Source: JAOPZW01 sp963789015 (lineage in GTDB: Bacteria; Actinomycetota; Thermoleophilia; Solirubrobacterales; Solirubrobacteraceae). From it: a stretch of DNA of 64,000 bases. Positions 25,354 to 35,268 of the stretch are shown here, piece by piece (the stretch's first letter is position 1; every line of letters begins with the position of its first letter). The notes beneath the pieces are model-generated. The model saw only the letters and a program-made list of their open reading frames with translations. It made no database searches and had not been told where the DNA came from. The stretch is from NCBI GenBank assembly GCA_963789015.1, contig CAWBIU010000004.1, forward strand, positions 124,001 to 188,000, in the 5' to 3' direction. A program made the translations under genes and the position numbers.

Positions 25354-26511
25354 ATGCGCCGGCTGGCCGTTCTCGTCGGGGCGATCATCCTCGTCGAGAC
25401 GATGTTCTATGCGGCGATCACGCCGCTGCTGCCCGAGCTCGCCGAACGCCTGGACCTCGGCAAGAACGGCGCCGGCGTCCTCACGGGCGCGTATGCGGCG
25501 GGAACGCTGCTCGGCTCGCTGCCCGCCGGCTGGCTGGCCGCGCGCATCGGGGTCAAGACGACGATGCTGTTCGGCCTCGGCCTGCTGTGCGCCTCGGGCC
25601 TGGTGTTCGCGTTCGCCGACACGGTCCTGCTGCTCGACGGCGCGCGCTTCGTGCAGGGCATCGCGGGCGCATGCGCGTGGGCGGCGGGGATGACGTGGGT
25701 GGCCGCGACGACGCCGCGCGAGCGCCGCGGGATCGCGCTGGGCAGCGTGATGGCCGCGGCTGTGTTCGGCGTCCAGCTCGGGCCTGGGCTCGGCGCGCTG
25801 GCCTCGTGGATCGGCCAGGAGGCCGCGTTCTCCTCGGTCGTCGTGTTCACCGCGCTGCTCGCCCTCTGGGCGTGGACCATGCCCGGGGCCCGCGTCCGCG
25901 ACGACACCCCGACGCGCCCCACCGCGGCGTTGCGCGAGCGACGGATGCTCGCCGGCATGTGGCTGACCGGGCTCCCCGGGGCCGCCTTCGGCGTCCTCGA
26001 CGTGCTCGCCCCGCTGCGCCTCGACGAGCTCGGCGCGGGCGCGCTGGCGATCGGCGCCACGTTCTTCGCCGCGGCCGGCGCCGAGGCGCTCGTCAACCCC
26101 GCCGTCGGGCGCTTCAGCGATCGCAACGGATTCCGCCGGCTCGTGCCGGCCGGGCTGCTGCTGTCGGCGTTCGGCGTGGCGCTGCTGCCGATGCCCACGG
26201 CGGTGTTGTCGCTGGCCGTGACGATCGTCGCCGTGGCCGCCGTGCTCGGCGCGCTGTGGGTCCCGGCGATGCAGCTGCTGACCGACGGGGCCGAGCGCAT
26301 CGGCCTCGACAACGGTTTCGCCTTCGCCTACTTCAACCTCTCGTGGGCCGGTGGGTTCGCGATCGGCTCGATCGCGGGCGGGGCGCTGGCCGAGGCGAGC
26401 AAGGACGCCGTCCCGTACGGGATCGCCGCCGGGCTCTACCTGGTCTCGGCGGCCGTGGCGATCTTCGCCGTGCGCCCGGGTCGCCACACGGCGCCCGTGG
26501 CGAGCCGGTAA
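25354..26511 (+). CDS. Major facilitator superfamily transporter
   Basis: A 385-residue membrane protein with about 12 hydrophobic segments and the MFS loop motif GWLAARIGVKTTMLFG between helices 2 and 3. The second half repeats the pattern with NPAVGRFSDRNGFRRLVPAG. This layout fits drug/proton antiporters but no substrate can be named. It starts nine bases after trpS with a TAGCGT box overlapping the trpS stop. Confidence 0.88.
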   Translation: MRRLAVLVGAIILVETMFYAAITPLLPELAERLDLGKNGAGVLTGAYAAGTLLGSLPAGWLAARIGVKTTMLFGLGLLCASGLVFAFADTVLLLDGARFVQGIAGACAWAAGMTWVAATTPRERRGIALGSVMAAAVFGVQLGPGLGALASWIGQEAAFSSVVVFTALLALWAWTMPGARVRDDTPTRPTAALRERRMLAGMWLTGLPGAAFGVLDVLAPLRLDELGAGALAIGATFFAAAGAEALVNPAVGRFSDRNGFRRLVPAGLLLSAFGVALLPMPTAVLSLAVTIVAVAAVLGALWVPAMQLLTDGAERIGLDNGFAFAYFNLSWAGGFAIGSIAGGALAEASKDAVPYGIAAGLYLVSAAVAIFAVRPGRHTAPVASR

Positions 26512-26542
26512 GGAAATCCCCCCTGCCGACCGGGGCGCTCGT

Positions 26543-26548
26543 TACCGT
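26543..26548 (+). promoter_or_regulatory. Candidate -10 element of scpA
   Basis: TACCGT, seven bases before the scpA GTG at 26556. Confidence 0.5.
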
Positions 26549-26555
26549 GTCGCCC

Positions 26556-27308
26556 GTGACCGTCGCCGAGCTCGAGCTGGACCTCGAGGTCTTCAGCGGC
26601 CCGTTCGACCTGCTGCTCACGCTCGTTCTCCGCGAGGAGGTCGACCTGCTCGAGGTCGAGCTGGCCGACGTCGTCGTCAGCTACCTCGATCACCTCGAGG
26701 CGCGCGGCGAGCTCGACCTCGAGGTCGCGACCGAGTTCCTCGTCCTCATCGCCGCGCTGCTCGAGCTCAAGTCGCGGCTCATGCTTCCGCGCGAGGACGA
26801 CGCGCTGCCCGACCTCGACCCCGGCGAGGCGGCCGAGGAGCTCCTGGCGCGGCTGCTCGAGGCGCGCCGCTACCGCCAGGCGGCCGAGTACCTGGCCGCG
26901 CGCCTGGCCGGGGAGGAGGGCCACCGCTATCGCTGCGCCCCGCTGCCGCCCGAGCTTCGCCGCGTGCGCGACGACGACCTCACCGCCGCCTACGACCCCG
27001 CCGGCCTCGGGGCCGCGCTCGGGGCGCTGCTGCGCATGCCGCCGCCGCTGGACCTGCGCCACCTGGCCGTCCCGCACGTCACCGTGGCCGAGCGCCTGAG
27101 CCACCTGCGCAAGCTGCTGCGCCGCGGGGCGTGCTCGTTCGACGAGGCCGTGCGCGGCGCCGACCGCGTGACCGTCGCGGTCACCCTGTTCGCGCTGCTC
27201 GAGCTCTACAAGCAGGGCGAGGCGACGTGGACCCAGGCCGAGCCGTTCGGCGACATCGCGATCTCCGTGCCTCCGGGCGACCGCGCGGCGGGAGCGATGA
27301 GCGCGTGA
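26556..27308 (+). CDS. scpA: Segregation and condensation protein A
   Basis: Kleisin subunit of the SMC-ScpAB complex that compacts and segregates the chromosome. The 250-residue protein has the kleisin start LEVFSGPFDLLLTLVLREEVDLLEVELADV, the helix ATEFLVLIAALLELKSRLMLPRE, and the C-terminal winged-helix part ending FALLELYKQGEATWTQAEPFGDI. GTG 26556 is favoured over earlier codons because a TACCGT box lies seven bases upstream and the kleisin motif starts within 10 residues. scpB overlaps by four bases. Confidence 0.95.
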   Translation: MTVAELELDLEVFSGPFDLLLTLVLREEVDLLEVELADVVVSYLDHLEARGELDLEVATEFLVLIAALLELKSRLMLPREDDALPDLDPGEAAEELLARLLEARRYRQAAEYLAARLAGEEGHRYRCAPLPPELRRVRDDDLTAAYDPAGLGAALGALLRMPPPLDLRHLAVPHVTVAERLSHLRKLLRRGACSFDEAVRGADRVTVAVTLFALLELYKQGEATWTQAEPFGDIAISVPPGDRAAGAMSA

Positions 27309-27913
27309 GCGCGCCCGAGCCGCTGGGACCGCTGGCCCGCACCATCGAGGCGCTGCTCTTCCTGTCGTCCGAGCCGGTCAGCGCCGCCGACCTCGCCCAG
27401 GCGGCGGACTGCTGGCCCGACGACGCCGAGGCGGCGCTCGCCGAGCTCGCGGCGGCCAACGCCCCCGGCGCGCGCGGGCTCGTCGTGCGCGAGGTGGCGG
27501 GCGGCTGGACGCTGGCCACCGCGCCCGAGACCGAGCCGGCCGCGCGCCGCCTGCTCGCCCGGCCGCGCACGCCGCCGCTGACCCCGGCGCAGGCCGAGAC
27601 GCTCTCGATCGTCGCCTACCTGCAGCCCGTCTCGCGCCCCGAGATCACGCGCATCCGCGGCGTGAGCGCCGACTCCGCGTCGGGCACGCTGCTCGAGCGC
27701 GGCCTCATCGAGGAGGCCGGGCGCTCGCAGTTCGGCGCCGTGCTGTACCGCACCACCGACGTCTTCCTGAAGCTGTTCGGGCTGCGGTCGCTCGAGGACC
27801 TCCCCGATCCCGCGCAGTGGGACCCGACGCCGGAGGAGGAGGCCGACCTGCGCGAGCGCCTCCTGCGGGCCGGCGAGCAGCGCGCGGGCGGTCCCGCCAC
27901 GACGACCGCCTGA
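27305..27913 (+). CDS. scpB: Segregation and condensation protein B
   Basis: Winged-helix dimer that binds ScpA in the SMC complex. The 202-residue protein has IEALLFLSSEPVSAADLAQA near the start and the conserved segment LSIVAYLQPVSRPEITRIRGVSADSASGTLLERGLI, then YRTTDVFLKLFGLRSLEDLP. GTG 27305 overlaps the scpA stop (GTGA). In many actinobacteria scpB is followed directly by an rluB gene; here several genes intervene before the rluB-like gene at 34.1 kb. Confidence 0.95.
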   Translation: MSAPEPLGPLARTIEALLFLSSEPVSAADLAQAADCWPDDAEAALAELAAANAPGARGLVVREVAGGWTLATAPETEPAARRLLARPRTPPLTPAQAETLSIVAYLQPVSRPEITRIRGVSADSASGTLLERGLIEEAGRSQFGAVLYRTTDVFLKLFGLRSLEDLPDPAQWDPTPEEEADLRERLLRAGEQRAGGPATTTA

Positions 27914-27968
27914 CCCGCGAAAGCGTCCGTCCGCCGTCGCGGCGCTGTCGTTTCCGCGGCTTGCGCAG

Positions 27969-27974
27969 TAGCGT
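27969..27974 (+). promoter_or_regulatory. Candidate -10 element of the secreted protease gene
   Basis: TAGCGT, giving a leader of about 30 bases with AGGGGG before the ATG at 28011. Confidence 0.4.
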
Positions 27975-28010
27975 GCCGCGCGGAGCGTTGGGACGAACAG
28001 GGGGAAGTGA

Positions 28011-28892
28011 ATGATGCGACGGGTCGTGGCGTCGGTCGCCGCGGTCGTCAGCCTGGTGGGAGCGACCGATGCGATCGCCGCCGGGTCCAAGGGACGCGTG
28101 GCCGCCAAGGCGGTCGCGCAGACGCGCGCCGCCGTCACGACGTACTGGACGCCCGCGCGCATGCGCGCCGCGCTGCCGGCCGTGCCGCTGCCGGCCGCCA
28201 CGCCGCGCGCCCGCGCCGCCGCGCTGGCCTCCGGGCCGTATCCCGGCGACAGCACCGTTCCGCCGGGCTCGGCCCACGGCAAGGTCTTCTTCACCGACGG
28301 CGGGGTGAACTACGTCTGCTCGGGCACCGCGATCGCCAGCCAGAACAAGAGCGTCGTGTGGACGGCCGGCCACTGCGTCAACTCCGGTCCCGGCGCCTTC
28401 TACACGAACTGGGCCTTCGTCCCCGGCTACCGCGACGGCACCCGCCCGCTCGGGACGTACGCCGCCAGGACGCTGCTCACCACCGACCGCTGGCGGACCG
28501 CGGGCGACGTCGGCTACGACGTCGGCGCGGCGGTCGTCTCGACGACCGGTGGCGTGACGCTCAACGACCGCGCCGGCGGTCGCGGGCTCGCCTTCGACAC
28601 CGGGCGCACGATGAACGTCACCGCCTTCGGCTTCCCGGCCACCGCGCCGTTCACCGGCGGCCGGCTGTGGACCTGCGCATCGGCGATCGTCGAGACCGAC
28701 ACGTCGATCTCGCCGGCCACCATGGGCATCGACTGCGACATGACGGGCGGTGCCAGCGGTGGCGGCTGGGTCAGCGGCAACGACGTGGTGTCGGTCACCA
28801 GCTACGGCTACGCGGGCGCCTCCGACCGGCTCTACGGCCCCTACCAGGGCGCGGAGGCGCGGGCGCTGTTCGCCGCCGCGCAGGCGGGATAG
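28011..28892 (+). CDS. Secreted trypsin-like serine protease (V8-like, S1 family)
   Basis: A 293-residue exported peptidase. The signal peptide ends about residue 23 (GATDAIAA). The chymotrypsin-fold catalytic triad is visible: His in TAGHC near residue 122, Asp in GDVGYDVGAAVV near 170, and Ser in GGASGGGW near 250. The preceding DCDM supplies a Cys that may pair with CSG or CAS upstream. Length and motifs fit V8-like/glutamyl endopeptidase-type enzymes, though specificity cannot be read. AGGGGG six bases before ATG 28011 supports this start (a second ATG follows immediately). Confidence 0.88.
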   Translation: MMRRVVASVAAVVSLVGATDAIAAGSKGRVAAKAVAQTRAAVTTYWTPARMRAALPAVPLPAATPRARAAALASGPYPGDSTVPPGSAHGKVFFTDGGVNYVCSGTAIASQNKSVVWTAGHCVNSGPGAFYTNWAFVPGYRDGTRPLGTYAARTLLTTDRWRTAGDVGYDVGAAVVSTTGGVTLNDRAGGRGLAFDTGRTMNVTAFGFPATAPFTGGRLWTCASAIVETDTSISPATMGIDCDMTGGASGGGWVSGNDVVSVTSYGYAGASDRLYGPYQGAEARALFAAAQAG

Positions 28893-28900
28893 ACCGCGGT

Positions 28901-29221
28901 ATGGAGGTCATCGCCACGGATCCGGCAGCGGGGGCGCACGTGACCCCGGACACCACCATCACCGCGCGGGTGCGGCTCGCCGGCGCACCGGCGCGGGACA
29001 TCACGCTGACCGTCGACGGCGTCGACGTGACCGACCGCTGCTCGCTGCGGATGGACCTGGCGCATCCGCCGCTGCGCGCCGACGTGTCGCTGGCCGGACC
29101 GCTGGACACCGGGGAGCACCGGATCGTCGTGGGCCTGGGGACGGCGGGCTCGTCGCACGCATGGCGCTTCACGGTCGGTGAACCGGACGAGGATCAGTCG
29201 GCGAGGAGGCAGACGCGATGA
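28901..29221 (+). CDS. Small protein with an Ig-like beta domain, function unknown
   Basis: A 106-residue protein without an evident signal peptide. It has alternating beta-strand pattern (TTITARVRLAG, ITLTVDGVDVTDRC, DTGEHRIVVGLG, HAWRFTV), as in Ig-like domains of surface proteins. It begins eight bases after the protease stop and its end overlaps the next frame by four bases if the earlier ATG of that gene is used. This suggests a protease, Ig-like protein and hypothetical protein unit. I cannot name a family. Confidence 0.6.
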   Translation: MEVIATDPAAGAHVTPDTTITARVRLAGAPARDITLTVDGVDVTDRCSLRMDLAHPPLRADVSLAGPLDTGEHRIVVGLGTAGSSHAWRFTVGEPDEDQSARRQTR

Positions 29222-29244
29222 CCTCCCCGAAGGAGGACGATCTC

Positions 29245-30621
29245 ATGAGCACGCCCGAGACCGGCAACCGGACGACCCAGGAGGCCACCGCGCCCGAGCC
29301 GCGGGGCGGCGTGCGCTACGACGTGCTCGTCGCCATGCACGCGACGCCGACGGCCGAGCGCGTGCGCGAGCAGGTCGCCGCCTGGGTCGACGAGCGCGAG
29401 GACCTGAGCCTCGAGGAGGACGGCGAGCCCGGCGCGATCGTCGTGCGCCGCGCCACCCGCCGCGGCAGCACCCCCGCGCTGCGCGTCGACGGGCCGCTGG
29501 AGGCGAACGCGAGCGACCTCCCGGTGGCGCTCGCGGGCGCGTGCCTGGACCCGCACGCGATGCTCGCCATCGGCGTCCGCCTGCCGGCCCCGAAGCGCAA
29601 CTACCAGCTCGCCCGCTCGCTCGGCCGCGAGCTCGCCGAGCACAACGACGGCGCCGCCTTCGATCCGCAGGAGGAGGCGCTCGTCTGGCCGCGCGGTCGC
29701 CCGCGCCGCGTCCCGCCGCGCCCCGACCGCGAGGAGACGAGCAAGGTCGGCCTCGAGTGGTTCCTGCCCGCCGACCGCTGGGAGGATGCGCCGGCGACGC
29801 TCGTCCGGCTGTTGCAGAGCCGCTGCCCGGAGGCGCTGCCGACGCGCTACGGCCTGTGGGAGCCGCCGCCCTACGAGTTCGACGAGGACGACCCGAACGC
29901 GTTCATCGCCTTCCTGCTCGACAACCCGGACGGCGACGCCTTCTGGCTCGCGTCGCGGCCGAGCTTCGGCGGCTCGGCGTTCGGCCCCGACATCGACGTC
30001 GACCCGGAGGACGAGGCCTACAAGATCGCCTACGTGGGCGTGAACTTCGACGGCAACGTGCTCGAGGACGACGAGCGCTGGCGCGAGACGATCGTCGACC
30101 TGTTCGTCGACGGCGCGCGCGAGATGGGCGCCTTCTTCGCCGGCGCACAGGCGCTGCCAGGCTGGGTGGCGACGCGCAACAACCGCCTGTGGGCGACCTC
30201 GGAGACGCTGCTGGGGGGCGAGGACCTGCTGCGCGGGCAGCTCTGGCAGGGGCTCTCGCCGGTGCCGCTGTGGCTCAGCTGGTTCGGCGGTCCCTACCGC
30301 GACCTCGTGGCGCCGCACCTGACGCCCGAGTCGCTCGAGGAGGCGGCCGCCCACGAGCCCGACGGCGGCAACAGCCTGCGACGGCTGCTCGGCCGCGCGC
30401 CGGCCCCGCGGCCGGAGGAGGCGCAGGTGCGCGCGACGGCCGACGGGCTGCTCGTGCGCCTGGCGGAGAACCCGACGCCGCGCGAGCGGCTGCTGACGCT
30501 GCCGCTGCCCGACGAGCTGACCTACCGCCCGCAGCCCGCGTCGGTGACCGACGACGGGGTCGTCATCTCCGGGGCGCGCCCGGACGACCAGGCCTCGGTC
30601 ATCCCCGGCCTGGGTCGCTGA
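29245..30621 (+). CDS. Hypothetical protein of 458 residues
   Basis: Not a family I recognise. It is soluble and acidic overall, with segments such as YGLWEPPPYEFDEDDPNAFIAFLLDN and ARRNNRLWATSETLLGG-like aromatic/acidic stretches and no signal peptide or membrane helix. ATG 29245 is preferred over ATG 29218 (same frame) because AGGAGG lies eight bases before it. The last 23 bases overlap the end of the convergent alpha/beta hydrolase gene. The length, the many Trp residues and the position beside a secreted protease would fit a binding or immunity-like role, but nothing in the sequence proves this. Confidence 0.7.
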   Translation: MSTPETGNRTTQEATAPEPRGGVRYDVLVAMHATPTAERVREQVAAWVDEREDLSLEEDGEPGAIVVRRATRRGSTPALRVDGPLEANASDLPVALAGACLDPHAMLAIGVRLPAPKRNYQLARSLGRELAEHNDGAAFDPQEEALVWPRGRPRRVPPRPDREETSKVGLEWFLPADRWEDAPATLVRLLQSRCPEALPTRYGLWEPPPYEFDEDDPNAFIAFLLDNPDGDAFWLASRPSFGGSAFGPDIDVDPEDEAYKIAYVGVNFDGNVLEDDERWRETIVDLFVDGAREMGAFFAGAQALPGWVATRNNRLWATSETLLGGEDLLRGQLWQGLSPVPLWLSWFGGPYRDLVAPHLTPESLEEAAAHEPDGGNSLRRLLGRAPAPRPEEAQVRATADGLLVRLAENPTPRERLLTLPLPDELTYRPQPASVTDDGVVISGARPDDQASVIPGLGR

Positions 30622-31395
30622 CACCCGCCTCGGCGAGGAACTCGCGCAGGACGCGGGCGACCTCGTCCGGGCGCTCGAGCGCGGGCAGGTGGGCCGTGCC
30701 CGGGATCGTGACGAGCGGGCGCGCGTTCGGCAGGCCGTCGGCCAGCGAGCGGGCGAGGCGCAGGAAGTCCTCGACGTCGTGCTCGCCGGCGACGACGAGC
30801 GCCGGCGCGGTGATCTCGCCCAGGCGCGCGGAGATCGGACGCTCATCCTCGTCCTCCTCGGCGTCGACGCCGGCCTGGGCCTCGAGCGAGTCGCGGTACA
30901 TCGTGGCCACGAGATCCCGGACCTCGGGATCGACGGGCTCTGCCCGCCCGTGTCCGTCCACCCACATGCGCAGGCCGAGCTCGACGACCTCGTCGAGATC
31001 GCCCGCCTCGAAGGCGGCCTCCTCGGCCGCTCCGTAGGCCTCCATCGCGTCCGACCATCCGAGGGCGTCGTCGACGGCCGAATCGAGCAGCGCGAGCGCG
31101 GAGATGCGTTCGGGCGCGTGGAGGGCGACCTCGAGCGTGATGGCGCCGCCCATCGAGGCCGCGACGACCGCGGCGCGATCGACGCCGAGCCCGTCGAGCA
31201 GGGCGATCAGGTCGTCGCGGTGCGAGAAGCGCCCCGGCTCGAGCGGGCTGCGCCCGAAGCCGCGCAGGTCCGGTGCGATGACGCGGTGGTCCCGTGCCAA
31301 CGCGTCGGCCAGCGGCGTCCACATGCGCGCGTCGGCGACGCCGGCGTGGACGAAGAGGACGGCGGGCCCGGATCCGCGCGCCTCGTGGTGGAGCA

Positions 31396-31396
<1 letters not shown>
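30599..31396 (-). CDS. Alpha/beta hydrolase
   Basis: A 265-residue cytoplasmic alpha/beta-hydrolase-fold protein. It has LFVHAGVADARMW (oxyanion-hole strand), VIAPDLRGFGRSP, the nucleophile elbow AASMGG (the usual first Gly is Ala), a likely acid in VVAGEHDVED and the catalytic His in GTAHLPALERPDEV. Relatives include esterases, haloperoxidase-like and lactonase-like proteins, so the substrate is open. The start ATG 31396 overlaps the rlmN stop by one base (TGATG), so it is translationally coupled to rlmN. Confidence 0.88.
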
Positions 31397-32373
<977 letters not shown>

Positions 32374-32383
32374 CGCGGACTAC

Positions 32384-32389
32384 ACGGTA
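32384..32389 (-). promoter_or_regulatory. Candidate -10 element of rlmN
   Basis: TACCGT on the minus strand, 10 bases before the rlmN ATG. Confidence 0.4.
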
Positions 32390-32432
32390 GCCGGGGGTCG
32401 TGGCGTTCCGCTCGGCGAGCGCCGCCCGGTGA

Positions 32433-34046
32433 CTACAGCGGCGTGTGGCGGACGCTGCGGTTGCGCCCGAGTGCCTTCGCGCGGTACAGCGCGACGTCGG
32501 CGAGCCGGTAGAGCTCCTCGAGGTCGCGGGCGTCGGCGAGCTCGCAGAGGCCGACGGAGACGGTGACGCGACCGACGCCGCCGAGCTCGGACTCCTCGAT
32601 CGCCCGGCGCGCGCGCTCGGCCGCCCACAGCGCGGTGTCGCCGTTGCTGCCGGGCAGGATCCAGGCGAACTCCTCGCCGCCGACGCGGGCGAGGTGGTCG
32701 CCGGCGCGGACCAGGCCGCGCAGGCGCGCCGTCGTCTCGACGAGCACGCGGTCGCCGACGGGATGGCCGTGGCGGTCGTTGATCGCCTTGAAGTGGTCGA
32801 TGTCCAGCAGGGCGAGGGTCAGCGGGCGGCCGCCGGCCTGGGCCGCGGCGACGGCGTCGCGCAGGCGTCCCAGGAACGCGGTGCGGTTGAGCAGTCCGGT
32901 GAGGCCGTCGCGCGTCGCCTGGCGCTGCAGCTCGTTCTCGTGGCGCTTGCGCTCGCTGATGTCGCGGATCGTCGCGACGAAGCCGAGCGCGGCGCCGTCC
33001 GCGGCGATCGCCTCCGAGCAGCTCATCGAGGCGTGGAAGGGCTCGCCGCCGCGGCGCATGAGCGTGAGCTCGAGCTCGCCGCCGCCGTCCTCGAGGGCGC
33101 GCTCGTAGAGGCCGAGCGTCTCGTGCGAGCGCTCGGTGGCCCAGAACGGGAACGGCGGGCGCGCGCCGAGGAGCTCCTCGCGGGTGAAGCCGGTGATCCG
33201 GCACAGGGCCTCGTTGACCGCGACGATCTCGGCCTCGCGCACGAGCACGAAGCCGTCGGGCATCGAGTCGATGATCGCCTGCGACAGCTCGCGGCGCCGG
33301 CGGTCGGCCTCCTCGGCCGCCCGGCGCTCGGTGATGTCCTGGAAGAAGCCGACCCACATCAGCGGGCCGCCGCCCTCGTCACGCATGAAGGTGAGGTTGG
33401 CGATCGTCCACACGACGGAGCCGTCGGGGCGCACGAAGCGCTTCTCGGTGCGGTGCGTGTCGAGCTCGCCGGCGAGGATCCGCCAGGCGACCTCGACGTC
33501 CGAGCTGCGGTCGTCGGGATGCGTGAGCTCCTGGTCGCGGCGGCCCATGAGCTCGGCGGCCGGGCGGCCGAGGATGCGCTCGAGCTCGGCGTTGACGTGG
33601 ACGTACTCGCCGTCGGAGTTGAAGATCCCCATCCCGATCGGGGCATGCTCGAAGCCCGCCTCGAAGAAGCGGTGGGCCGCGCCGAGCAGCTCGTTGCGCT
33701 GCAGCTCGTGCAGGCGCCACAGCGCGCGCGGGCCGCTCCCCGTGTCCGGGAGGCGCGAGACGCTGCCGCGCAGCGGGAAGGGGACGCCGTTGGCGCGCCG
33801 GCCGCGCAGCGGGATGCGCGCCCGTGCGGCCGAGCCGCCACGGGCGAGATCCTCGAGCGCCGGGCCGACGGTCAGCCAGCGGGCGGCCGGCCCGCCGACG
33901 AGCTCCTCGGCGGCGACGCCGAACATGTCCAGGGCGAGCGCGTTGGCCGCGGTCACCTCGCCCGTCAGCGTGCACTCGAGCGCCGCCTCGGACAGCCCTG
34001 AGAGGGCGTCGGCGCGCTCGCAGGGAATGGCGACCGGATCGGGCAT
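32433..34046 (-). CDS. PAS-domain diguanylate cyclase
   Basis: A 537-residue cytoplasmic signalling protein that should make cyclic di-GMP. It has three PAS-type regions (about residues 15-95, 130-240 with FEHAPIGMGIFNSDGEYVHVN, and 255-365 with IIDSMPDGFVLVREAEIV), each followed by a PAC-like DITER/DISER segment, then a GGDEF domain with the active-site motif GGEEF. An RAGD I-site sits five residues before GGEEF, so product inhibition is expected. The start ATG 34046 has GGAGGAG four bases upstream on the minus strand; longer frames lack it. No membrane segment is visible. Confidence 0.93.
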   Translation of the reverse strand: MPDPVAIPCERADALSGLSEAALECTLTGEVTAANALALDMFGVAAEELVGGPAARWLTVGPALEDLARGGSAARARIPLRGRRANGVPFPLRGSVSRLPDTGSGPRALWRLHELQRNELLGAAHRFFEAGFEHAPIGMGIFNSDGEYVHVNAELERILGRPAAELMGRRDQELTHPDDRSSDVEVAWRILAGELDTHRTEKRFVRPDGSVVWTIANLTFMRDEGGGPLMWVGFFQDITERRAAEEADRRRRELSQAIIDSMPDGFVLVREAEIVAVNEALCRITGFTREELLGARPPFPFWATERSHETLGLYERALEDGGGELELTLMRRGGEPFHASMSCSEAIAADGAALGFVATIRDISERKRHENELQRQATRDGLTGLLNRTAFLGRLRDAVAAAQAGGRPLTLALLDIDHFKAINDRHGHPVGDRVLVETTARLRGLVRAGDHLARVGGEEFAWILPGSNGDTALWAAERARRAIEESELGGVGRVTVSVGLCELADARDLEELYRLADVALYRAKALGRNRSVRHTPL

Positions 34047-34110
34047 GAGCTCCTCCGGAGGATCGGCGCGCAGCCGCTCGACTTGAGGCGAGTCATCAGA
34101 CTGTGTCGGG

Positions 34111-34833
34111 ATGGGGACGGCCCGGCTCGCCAAGCACCTCGCGCACGCCGGCGTCGCCTCGCGCCGCGCGGCCGAGGCGCTGATCGCCGAGGGGCGCGTC
34201 ACCGTCGACGGCGAGACGGTCACCGACCCCGCACGCGGGGTGAGCGGGGCGGAGGCGATCACCGTCGACGGGCGGGCGCTCGAGGCGATGCCCGAGCGCG
34301 TCGTCATCGCCGTCCACAAGCCGGCCGGCATCGTCTCGACGGCGCGCGACCCGCAGGGCCGCCCGACCGTCGTCGGCCTCGTGCCCGCGGGCGGCGCGCG
34401 GCTGTACCCGGTCGGGCGCCTGGACGCCGACTCGACCGGGCTCATCCTGCTGACGAACGACGGCGCCCTGGCCAACGAGCTGACGCATCCCCGCTACGAG
34501 GTGCCGAAGGTCTACCGAGCGCGGCTGGCCGGCGGCCCGGTCGGCGAGCGCGCGCTGCGCGCCCTGCGCGAGGGCGTCGACCTCGAGGACGGGCGCACCG
34601 CGCCCGCCGAGGTGCGCCGCCTCGGCGCCCACGAGATCGAGCTCACGCTGCGCGAGGGCCGCAAGCGCCAGGTGCGGCGGATGTGCGAGGCGGTCGGGCA
34701 CCGCGTCCTGTCGCTGCGGCGCGTCGCCTTCGGCCCGCTGCGCCTCGGCGACCTGCCGGCGGGCGGGCACCGCCGCCTGTCCGCGGCCGAGGTCCAGCGG
34801 CTGCGCCGCGCGGCGCAGCGGCCCCGCTCCTGA
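34111..34833 (+). CDS. rluB: Ribosomal large-subunit pseudouridine synthase (RluB/E/F type)
   Basis: Modifies uridines in 23S rRNA. The 240-residue protein has an N-terminal S4 RNA-binding domain (RLAKHLAHAGVASRRAAEALI), the catalytic motif GRLDADSTGLILLTNDG with the nucleophilic Asp near residue 113, and the late segment EGRKRQVRRMCEAVGHRVLSL. rluB after scpAB is common in actinobacterial and firmicute chromosomes, which supports the RluB assignment, but RluE or RluF specificity cannot be excluded. CAGACT lies eight bases before ATG 34111, a weak -10 candidate. Confidence 0.9.
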   Translation: MGTARLAKHLAHAGVASRRAAEALIAEGRVTVDGETVTDPARGVSGAEAITVDGRALEAMPERVVIAVHKPAGIVSTARDPQGRPTVVGLVPAGGARLYPVGRLDADSTGLILLTNDGALANELTHPRYEVPKVYRARLAGGPVGERALRALREGVDLEDGRTAPAEVRRLGAHEIELTLREGRKRQVRRMCEAVGHRVLSLRRVAFGPLRLGDLPAGGHRRLSAAEVQRLRRAAQRPRS

Positions 34834-34878
34834 CCCGTCGCGGGGCACGCGTCCCCGCCCTGGCATCATGCCGCGCCG

Positions 34879-35244
34879 ATGCGCCTCTTCGCCCTTCGCG
34901 GCGCCACCAGCGTGGACCGCAACGACGCCGACGAGATCCTCGAGGGCACGACCGTCCTGATGCGCGAGATCATGGACCGCAACGGCCTCGCGCCCGACGA
35001 CGTCGTGAGCTGCATCTTCACGCTCACCGACGATCTCGACGCGCAGTTCCCGGCCGTCGCCGCGCGCAAGCTCGGCTTCGAGCGCGTGCCGCTGCTGTGC
35101 GCCCGCGAGGTGGCGGTGCCCGGCTCGCTGCCCCGCATCGTGCGCGTCCTGATCCACTACTACGCCGCCCAGGAGCACCGCGCCCAGCACGTCTACCTGG
35201 GCGAGGCACGCAAGCTGCGCTCGGATCTCGACTGGGCGCAGTGA
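34879..35244 (+). CDS. aroH: Chorismate mutase, AroH class
   Basis: Converts chorismate to prephenate, the branch point to Phe and Tyr. The 121-residue protein matches the monofunctional AroH fold (as in Bacillus subtilis AroH): RLFALRGATSVDRNDADEIL at the start, VLMREIMDRNGL, DLDAQFPA, and the C-terminal HVYLGEARKLRSDL with the active-site Arg region. It precedes the aminotransferase gene and is 3.5 kb from aroF, tyrA and aroA, so it belongs to the aromatic amino-acid island. Confidence 0.93.
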   Translation: MRLFALRGATSVDRNDADEILEGTTVLMREIMDRNGLAPDDVVSCIFTLTDDLDAQFPAVAARKLGFERVPLLCAREVAVPGSLPRIVRVLIHYYAAQEHRAQHVYLGEARKLRSDLDWAQ

Positions 35245-35256
35245 CGGCGCGGCCGC

Positions 35257-35262
35257 CACAAT
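35257..35262 (+). promoter_or_regulatory. Candidate -10 element of the aminotransferase gene
   Basis: CACAAT, six bases before the ATG at 35269; the same hexamer precedes the aroF leader peptide. Confidence 0.35.
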
Positions 35263-35268
35263 AGGCCC

